Assembly (NCBI GenBank): GCA_013416445.1
Contig: JACCER010000007.1
Coordinates: 62,001 to 126,000, forward strand
From: Alcaligenaceae bacterium
Lineage (GTDB): Bacteria; Pseudomonadota; Gammaproteobacteria; Burkholderiales; Burkholderiaceae_B
DNA length: 64,000 nt
Direction of reading: 5' to 3'
Part shown: positions 58,928 through 64,000 of the stretch, one piece after another
Layout: the number at the start of each line of letters is the position of its first letter
Numbering within the stretch: the stretch's first letter is position 1
Translations under genes and position numbers: made by a program
The notes under the pieces: generated by a model
The model's database searches: none
Told to the model about the DNA's origin: nothing
What the model saw: the letters and a program-made list of their open reading frames with translations, nothing else

Positions 58928-59159
58928 GCTTCTGTATTTCGCGCAGGTAGCCGAACTGACTCAAGCACGAGAAGAAGCATGGCCTGCAGCGCTGCCACTC
59001 ACTGGCGCCGCCCTGCTGGCCCAACTGGAATCGCGCTACCCGCAACTGGCCCCGGTAAAACGGCTCAAGCTTGCCGTCAACCAGTACCATGTAGGCCACG
59101 ACGCCCTGATCCAGCCGGGCGATGAGGTCGCCGTATTCGAGCCTGTCACCGGAGGATAA
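58908..59159 (+). CDS. moaD: Molybdopterin synthase small subunit MoaD
   Basis: 83 residues if started at the GTG at 58908, 8 bp after GGAGG, or 79 residues from the ATG at 58920. Ubiquitin-like beta-grasp fold (IKLLYFAQVAELTQ ... DEVAVFEPVTGG) ending with the GG tail that carries the thiocarboxylate. Works with MoaE. Overlaps moaC and is 3 bp before moaE. Confidence 0.93.
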   Translation: MSGAMIKLLYFAQVAELTQAREEAWPAALPLTGAALLAQLESRYPQLAPVKRLKLAVNQYHVGHDALIQPGDEVAVFEPVTGG

Positions 59160-59162
59160 TCC

Positions 59163-59627
59163 ATGGTTATCGTTCAAGAAGCCGACTTCAACGCCTCCGA
59201 CCTGACCGCCCGCCTGCGCGCCAGCACCGAAGGCCAGGCGGGAGCCATAGTCAGCTTTACCGGCTATGTGCGCGACTACGCCAAAAATGCCGCTACACAA
59301 TCGCTGTTCCTGGAACACTACCCAGGCATGTGTGAACGCGAAATCGAAGCCCTGTGCGCCACTGCACAAGCGCGCTGGGATATCCTCGACTGCCTGGTCG
59401 TGCATCGCGTGGGCGAATTACAACTGAAAGACCAAATCGTTTTCGTAGCCACTGCCAGCGCCCATCGCGGCGACGCTTTCGCTGCCTGCGAATATATTAT
59501 CGACGCCCTGAAAACCCGCGCACCGTTCTGGAAGCGCGAAACCCTGGCCAACGGCGATCAATTCTGGGTTCAGCAACGTGAAGCCGACAATCAGAAAACC
59601 GAACAATGGGACCAGCCCTCTTCCTGA
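59163..59627 (+). CDS. moaE: Molybdopterin synthase large subunit MoaE
   Basis: 154 residues (MVIVQEADFNASDLTARLRA). Signatures: GAIVSFTGYVRDYAKNA, FLEHYPGMCEREI, VGELQLKDQIVFVATASAHR and LKTRAPFWKRE with the catalytic Lys. Converts precursor Z to molybdopterin with MoaD. Follows moaD by 3 bp. Confidence 0.97.
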   Translation: MVIVQEADFNASDLTARLRASTEGQAGAIVSFTGYVRDYAKNAATQSLFLEHYPGMCEREIEALCATAQARWDILDCLVVHRVGELQLKDQIVFVATASAHRGDAFAACEYIIDALKTRAPFWKRETLANGDQFWVQQREADNQKTEQWDQPSS

Positions 59628-59636
59628 AGGACAAGC

Positions 59637-60161
59637 ATGAGCAAAGCCGACGCCAGCCAGCCTGTAGTGTTATTAAATTGCGCCGTACTGACTATTTCCG
59701 ACACACGCAATACGTCAAACGATACATCTGGCGACTACTTGGTTGAAAGCGTGCTGGCCGCCGGGCATCGCTGCGCCACACGAAGCATCAGCGCAGGCAA
59801 TCTGTACCAGATACGCAAAATCATCAGCGACTGGATCGCCGACGACGCCATCCAGGTCATACTGACCAACGGCGGCACCGGCTTCAGTCATCAAAAATCA
59901 ACCACTGCCGCCATTACGCCATTGCTGGATCAAATCATTGTCGGTTTTGGGGAGCTGTTCAGGCACTTGTCGTATCAGGAAATCGGCACATCCGCCTTAC
60001 AGTCCGACGCCTTGGCCGGATCAGCCAACCACACCCTGGTTTTTTGCATGCCAGGCTCAACCAGCGCCTGTAAAACAGCCTGGGACGGCATTATTAAAGA
60101 ACAACTCGACAGTCGGCATGGCCCTTGCAACTTCGGCACTCAATACCGCGCCAAGGCATAA
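59637..60161 (+). CDS. moaB: Molybdenum cofactor protein MoaB (Mog-like)
   Basis: 174 residues, family size about 170. The fold is CAVLTISDTRNTSNDTSGDY, DAIQVILTNGGTGFSHQKST and HTLVFCMPGSTSACKTAWDG. Where related proteins have Asp (GGTG-x4-D), this one has Lys (GGTGFSHQK, residue 87), so a key catalytic Asp appears to be lost. It may still bind or act differently. It follows moaE by 9 bp. Confidence 0.88.
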   Translation: MSKADASQPVVLLNCAVLTISDTRNTSNDTSGDYLVESVLAAGHRCATRSISAGNLYQIRKIISDWIADDAIQVILTNGGTGFSHQKSTTAAITPLLDQIIVGFGELFRHLSYQEIGTSALQSDALAGSANHTLVFCMPGSTSACKTAWDGIIKEQLDSRHGPCNFGTQYRAKA

Positions 60162-60216
60162 ATAGCGCGGGCCATTTTCCAGCCGCTTTTTTCACCCTCT
60201 CTCTTGTGTATTCACC

Positions 60217-61422
60217 ATGCTTGATTTCGATGTCGCTCAGTCACGCCTGGCTACCGCCGGCAAACCTCCAAGCATCAGCGAAAGCTGCCTGCTGCATCAG
60301 GCCACAGGCCGCATCCTTGCGCAAACCCTGTTTGCAACACTTGACTTGCCGCCAGCAGACAACAGCGCCATGGACGGCTATGCCATCAGTTATGCCGACT
60401 ACACGCCAGGACGGCAATTCCCGGTACAACAACGCTGCTTTGCCGGTGACCAGCCGCAAGCGCTGCAACCGGGCAAAACCATAAGGTTGTTTACTGGCAG
60501 CCTAATCCCTAAAGACGCTGATACTGTCGTCATGCAGGAAGATGGCGTCGAAACCGACAATCAGCTTGAAATCACCACCCCACCCCTCAAAGGCGCCCAT
60601 ATACGCCTGCAAGGCGAAGACGTGCGCACTGGCAAGCAGTTGCTGGCCAAAGGCACGCTGATAAGCGCAGCGGAAATCGCTTTGCTGGCATCGCAAGGCT
60701 ATGCCGAAATCACGGTATATAGTCGCCTCAAAGTCGGCATACTGACCACCGGCGACGAACTCATACAGCCAGGGCAACCACGTCGCAACGAGCAGATCTA
60801 TAACTCCAATGGCGTCATGCTGGCCAGCCTGATCGAAAACATGGGCGCCAGCGTCGTGCATGTGCTGCATGCGCTCGACACCGAGGCCTCACTACGAGCC
60901 GCCCTCGAAACGCTGCTGGCCGACTGTGACCTAGTCCTGACGGTGGGCGGTGTTTCCGTCGGTGAAAAAGACCTGGTGAAACCCACCATAGAACAGCTCG
61001 GCGGGACGCTGGACTTATGGCGCGTGCGCATGAAGCCGGGCAAGCCAGTGGCTTTGGCCTACGCCCAGGACAAACCCATAGTTTGCCTGCCAGGCAATCC
61101 AGTATCGGCCTTTGCGGTATTTACCGTGCTGGTGTCCCCACTGATACGCCACATGCAAGGCCGTGCACAAGTATTCCCCGAGCTGCAATACGGAAAGCTA
61201 AGCGCCGACAAAGTATTCAACGATAAGCGTGAAGAGTTCCTGCGGGTGCGGGCTGAATCCAATGGGCAGGGTTTGGGCCTGTTGCTGCCTCATCCGCAAC
61301 AGGGGTCGGGGATTATCAGCTCCTTGCCATGGGCCACCGGTTTCGCGCGGATTCCGGCCAATACGCCAGTGAATAACGGCGATGTCGTGCCCTATTATGA
61401 TTTGCGGCATTGGTTGGCGTAG
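60217..61422 (+). CDS. moeA: Molybdopterin molybdotransferase MoeA
   Basis: 401 residues, family size about 410. Motifs: LPPADNSAMDGYAISYADY (active-site region), GSLIPKDADTVVMQEDGV, ILTTGDELIQPGQ, VLTVGGVSVGEKD and MKPGKPVALAYAQ. Inserts molybdate into the cofactor. Last gene of the moa run; its stop lies in the REP-like element at 61419. Confidence 0.97.
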   Translation: MLDFDVAQSRLATAGKPPSISESCLLHQATGRILAQTLFATLDLPPADNSAMDGYAISYADYTPGRQFPVQQRCFAGDQPQALQPGKTIRLFTGSLIPKDADTVVMQEDGVETDNQLEITTPPLKGAHIRLQGEDVRTGKQLLAKGTLISAAEIALLASQGYAEITVYSRLKVGILTTGDELIQPGQPRRNEQIYNSNGVMLASLIENMGASVVHVLHALDTEASLRAALETLLADCDLVLTVGGVSVGEKDLVKPTIEQLGGTLDLWRVRMKPGKPVALAYAQDKPIVCLPGNPVSAFAVFTVLVSPLIRHMQGRAQVFPELQYGKLSADKVFNDKREEFLRVRAESNGQGLGLLLPHPQQGSGIISSLPWATGFARIPANTPVNNGDVVPYYDLRHWLA

Positions 61423-61456
61423 GTCGGATTACGCGCTTGGCGCTAAGCCGACCCAC
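61419..61456. repeat. REP-like inverted repeat between moeA and mobA
   Basis: GTAGGTCGG (61419-61427) pairs with CCGACCCAC (61448-61456), with one mismatch and an inner GCGC-loop-GCGC. It contains the moeA stop and the mobA 3' end. Same family as the element at 55811-55852. Confidence 0.55.
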
Positions 61457-62153
61457 AGTCAAGTTGACCAGCGCGCAATAAATCTTGCTGTGTATTGATA
61501 TTGAAAAAAGCGGCGCCTTCAAAATGTACGGTAACGGCATGATTTTGCCGTTGCCAGAATTGCACTTTGCGCTCTCCCGCCAATAGGAAATCGTACAGGC
61601 CTTGCTTCAGGCTGACATGCAGCAACATGCACAAAGGATGCACACCGTTTTCTGATCGGGCATAGGCTATCTGTGCGTCGCTGCCACTTACTGCTTCGCA
61701 TAAGCGAGCTATCAAGTCTGCGGGAGGAAGCGGGACATCTACCGGCAGCACCATCAACCAGGGGGTAGCCACGTGCCTCAAAGCGCTGGCAATACCCGCC
61801 AGGGGGCCTGAATAATCGCCCAGGATTTGATCATCGGGAATCACAAAGCCATATTCCGCATAGGCGTCAAGATGGGTATTGGCGCTGATCAGCACCTGGC
61901 CCACCTGCGGCGCCAGACGTCGGCGCGCATGCTCGACCAGCGCCAGGCCACGCAGTTGCAACAAACCTTTTTCCTGTGCTGGGCCTTGAACCCTTGATAT
62001 TGGCGTGCCAGTGCGGCTTGCCTGCACCAAGGTCTCTGGGCCTGGCGCAACACCAGAGCTACTTGCGTCTGTCAGTGAACCTGCCGCCCCCTGCATGCGC
62101 CGCCCCTGGCCGCCAGCCAGCACCAGCCCCGTCAGCATGTCACGCGTAATCAT
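61443..62153 (-). CDS. mobA: Molybdenum cofactor guanylyltransferase MobA
   Basis: 236 residues, longer than usual (about 195-205). The nucleotide-binding loop [12 protein letters not shown] is followed by an inserted ~40-residue segment (residues 21-61, Ser/Ala/Pro/Gln-rich) before the usual [33 protein letters not shown] and [12 protein letters not shown] are typical downstream. It makes molybdopterin guanine dinucleotide, the cofactor form used by NarG. Overlaps moaA by ATGA; converges with moeA. Confidence 0.9.
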   Translation of the reverse strand: MITRDMLTGLVLAGGQGRRMQGAAGSLTDASSSGVAPGPETLVQASRTGTPISRVQGPAQEKGLLQLRGLALVEHARRRLAPQVGQVLISANTHLDAYAEYGFVIPDDQILGDYSGPLAGIASALRHVATPWLMVLPVDVPLPPADLIARLCEAVSGSDAQIAYARSENGVHPLCMLLHVSLKQGLYDFLLAGERKVQFWQRQNHAVTVHFEGAAFFNINTQQDLLRAGQLDCGSA

Positions 62154-63241
62154 CCGCCGATATAGCTCATTTCAATTTTCTGCTGCTTGGCGGTTTCACG
62201 ACCGCGAATTTCGGAGTAATGGTCGTTGCGCTGCGACCAGATGCCGGCGAACAGGCCGGCAAGGTCTGCGTCGCTGCCTCCGGCACGAATAAGAGTACGC
62301 AAATCGTGGCCTCGCGACGCAAACAGGCACAAGAACAACTTGCCTTCCGGCGATAGCCGTGCTCGGCTGCAGTCGCCACAAAATGGCTGCGACACACTGG
62401 TGATAATGCCGATTTCGCCAGCGTTGTCGGCATAACGCCAGCGGCTGGCCACTTCGCCACGATAACCAGCCTGTACGGGCTCCAGCGGGAATGCAGCCCC
62501 GATGCGGTCAAGGATTTCTGTACCGCTGAGCACTTCTTGCAGATTCCAGCCATTGGTGCTGCCCACGTCCATGAATTCGATGAACCGCAGAATATGGCCG
62601 GAATGGCGAAAACGACTGGCCATAGGCAGAATTTGCCCATCGTTCAGACCTTTGCGCACCACCATATTGACCTTGACCGGCGCCAGGCCCACTCGCGCGG
62701 CTTCGTCGATGCCACGCAGCACCGTACTGACGCTGATCCGGCTGTCGCTCATGCGTTCGAACATGCGGTCATCCAGAGCATCGAGGCTGACAGTCACGCG
62801 GTTCAGGCCCGCGTCTTTCAGGGCCTGCGCCTTTTTGGCCAGCAAGGTGCCGTTGGTGGTCAGTGTGACTTCCAGCGGCTGCCCATCGGGGGTGGACAAA
62901 CGCACCAGCATGGCGATAAGGGTTTCAATATTTTTGCGCAATAAAGGCTCGCCTCCCGTGAGGCGGATTTTCTTGACCCCCAGACCAGTCGCTACGCGAG
63001 CCACGCGCACAATTTCTTCGAAACTGAGCAAGTCGCTGTGCGGCATGAATTGATAATTGCTGCCAAAGATTTCGCGCGGCATGCAATAGGTACAACGAAA
63101 GTTACAACGATCGGTGACGGATATGCGCAAATCGTGCAAGGGGCGGCGGCGAGCGTCAAGCAATGGCTCGCCCGCAACCGGAAGTGCGGCGCGTATGAAA
63201 TCAACGGGACGGGCATCCGTATGGAAAATAACTTTACTCAT
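62150..63241 (-). CDS. moaA: GTP 3',8-cyclase MoaA
   Basis: 363 residues. Radical-SAM cluster: [17 protein letters not shown]; second cluster near the end: [18 protein letters not shown], for binding GTP. The end GG (YIGG) is conserved. Starts molybdenum cofactor synthesis with MoaC. It heads a two-gene operon with mobA. A 138-bp gap to the MFS remnant follows. Confidence 0.97.
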   Translation of the reverse strand: MSKVIFHTDARPVDFIRAALPVAGEPLLDARRRPLHDLRISVTDRCNFRCTYCMPREIFGSNYQFMPHSDLLSFEEIVRVARVATGLGVKKIRLTGGEPLLRKNIETLIAMLVRLSTPDGQPLEVTLTTNGTLLAKKAQALKDAGLNRVTVSLDALDDRMFERMSDSRISVSTVLRGIDEAARVGLAPVKVNMVVRKGLNDGQILPMASRFRHSGHILRFIEFMDVGSTNGWNLQEVLSGTEILDRIGAAFPLEPVQAGYRGEVASRWRYADNAGEIGIITSVSQPFCGDCSRARLSPEGKLFLCLFASRGHDLRTLIRAGGSDADLAGLFAGIWSQRNDHYSEIRGRETAKQQKIEMSYIGG

Positions 63242-63379
63242 GGCTTAATCATAAACTTTCTATATGCCTGAAACCCGACTTTAGTCAAAACCCAACCAAA
63301 TATCTTAACCAAATCAGCGTGTACATGACGATTCCGTAGTGCTACGATCACGCCACGCAACAAAGGCAGAGCATGCCAC

Positions 63380-63775
63380 ATGAGCCTAAGTCGGAAAGCA
63401 CCCAGCGCACGTCACTTTTTGTGGTTGATAGTACTTGCACAGTTTTTGGTTCAGGTAGGGGCCTTTAGTCTACCTGCACTTCTGCCATCCTATCTCGCAG
63501 ACTGGAATCTCTCGAAAACTGAAGGCGGATGGCTAGTAGGAATATTCTTTGCTGCCTACGTCGCTGCAGTACCTATACTTGTATCGCTCACAGACCGGAT
63601 TCCAACGCGTCGAATTTACGCCATCGGAGCAGGGTTGAAAGCGATTACCGACACGCTGCATGGCGACGAACAGTCGCGTGCCGTATCCGCGCACGCCGCA
63701 GGCGTCGGCATCGCGGGCTACACTGCACATAGATGGGGGATGGCGGCACTGCGTGCGTGGAGGGTTACCTTTCAG
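63380..63775 (+). pseudogene. MFS transporter pseudogene
   Basis: The N-terminal ~85 residues (MSLSRKAPSARHFLWLIVLA, GWLVGIFFAAYVAAVPILVSL, RRIYAIGAGL) are the first membrane part of an MFS protein. Then the sequence jumps to KAITDTLHGDEQSRAVSAHA, an internal loop, and ends in unrelated sequence before the tRNA. So at least one internal deletion and the 3' half are missing. Confidence 0.7.
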
Positions 63776-63791
63776 GCAGCCAGAAAAGAAA

Positions 63792-63814
63792 AAGGCCGCA
63801 TCAAAGGCGGCCTT
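63792..63814 (-). terminator. Rho-independent terminator of tRNA-Lys
   Basis: AAGGCCGC (63792-63799) and GCGGCCTT (63807-63814) form an 8-bp stem with a 7-nt loop, and the minus strand continues into a T-run. It is 28 bp downstream of tRNA-Lys on the same strand. Confidence 0.85.
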
Positions 63815-63842
63815 AACATACTGATTTACTTCAAGAATTCTT

Positions 63843-63918
63843 TGGTGGGTCGTGCGCGATTCGAACGCGCGACCAACGGATTAAAAGTCCGGTGCTCTAC
63901 CGACTGAGCTAACGACCC
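63843..63918 (-). tRNA. tRNA-Lys(TTT)
   Basis: The 76-nt minus-strand sequence begins GGGTCGTTAGCTC, has the anticodon loop ACTTTTAA (anticodon TTT), the T-loop GTTCGAATC and ends CGACCCACCA with an encoded CCA. All stems pair as in bacterial tRNA-Lys. Confidence 0.96.
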
Positions 63919-64000
63919 AACGAAGAACAAGATTATGACGGCATTTAAATGTTCTGTCAAATAGACCAAGTAAAAAAACCGGATAACATTGCCCCATGTC

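Noticed and set aside
1-64000. CRISPR array, insertion sequence or transposase
   Set aside because: No regularly spaced repeats and no transposase motifs were seen; the repeats present are operators, hairpins and REP-like elements.

Overview
The window looks like the chromosome of a GC-rich betaproteobacterium, most likely order Burkholderiales, family Alcaligenaceae. This rests on overall protein flavour, the nar and moa gene content and the tRNA sequences; no 16S gene is present, so the genus is not claimed.

Positions 1 to about 37.7 kb are an apparently intact, mosaic tailed prophage whose left end lies outside the window. Almost every gene is on the minus strand and is chained to the next by ATGA or TGATG overlaps. 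Reading from right to left: a C-type-lectin-like protein and small early genes leading to the integrase (37.5-33.4 kb); an immunity switch with a CI-like repressor facing YdaS/YdaT-like regulators (33.4-32.1 kb); a primase-helicase (31.5-29.0 kb); an accessory block with a Nu1-like putative small terminase, a Bro-N protein and two DNA methyltransferases (29-23.6 kb); a lambda-type head module (large terminase, gpW-like, portal, protease, capsid); a lysis cassette; and a P2-type contractile tail module (V, FI, FII, E/E', T, U, X, D, W, J, I and fibre genes). The right boundary is a 46-bp 3' fragment of tRNA-Asp at 37,663-37,708, the probable attachment core. A degraded second integrase just outside it suggests the site has been used before.

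From 37.7 to 41.1 kb is a worn accessory strip: integrase remnant, RelBE-like toxin-antitoxin pair, broken HigB-like toxin, secreted KTSC-domain protein, GFA remnant and an intact membrane diguanylate cyclase.

From 41.2 to 54.3 kb is a respiratory nitrate reductase cluster on the minus strand: two NarK transporters, narGHJI, a parvulin-type isomerase and the narXL two-component system, with a plausible FNR promoter upstream. From 58.4 to 63.2 kb come the molybdenum cofactor genes (moaC, moaD, moaE, moaB, moeA and, convergently, mobA and moaA), which supply the cofactor NarG needs. Between the two lie a truncated bioB, a DMT exporter, an MFS transporter, a peroxiredoxin and a small secreted protein. 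The window ends with an MFS pseudogene and a tRNA-Lys gene.

The points most worth checking are a shared C-terminal module in the Bro-N protein and the primase; a G10 tract in a phage methyltransferase that sets the frame into the large terminase; matching repressor-like operators in the immunity region and before the lectin-like gene; a TM2-WYL-like moron; and a T8 frameshift site in the tail chaperone gene.
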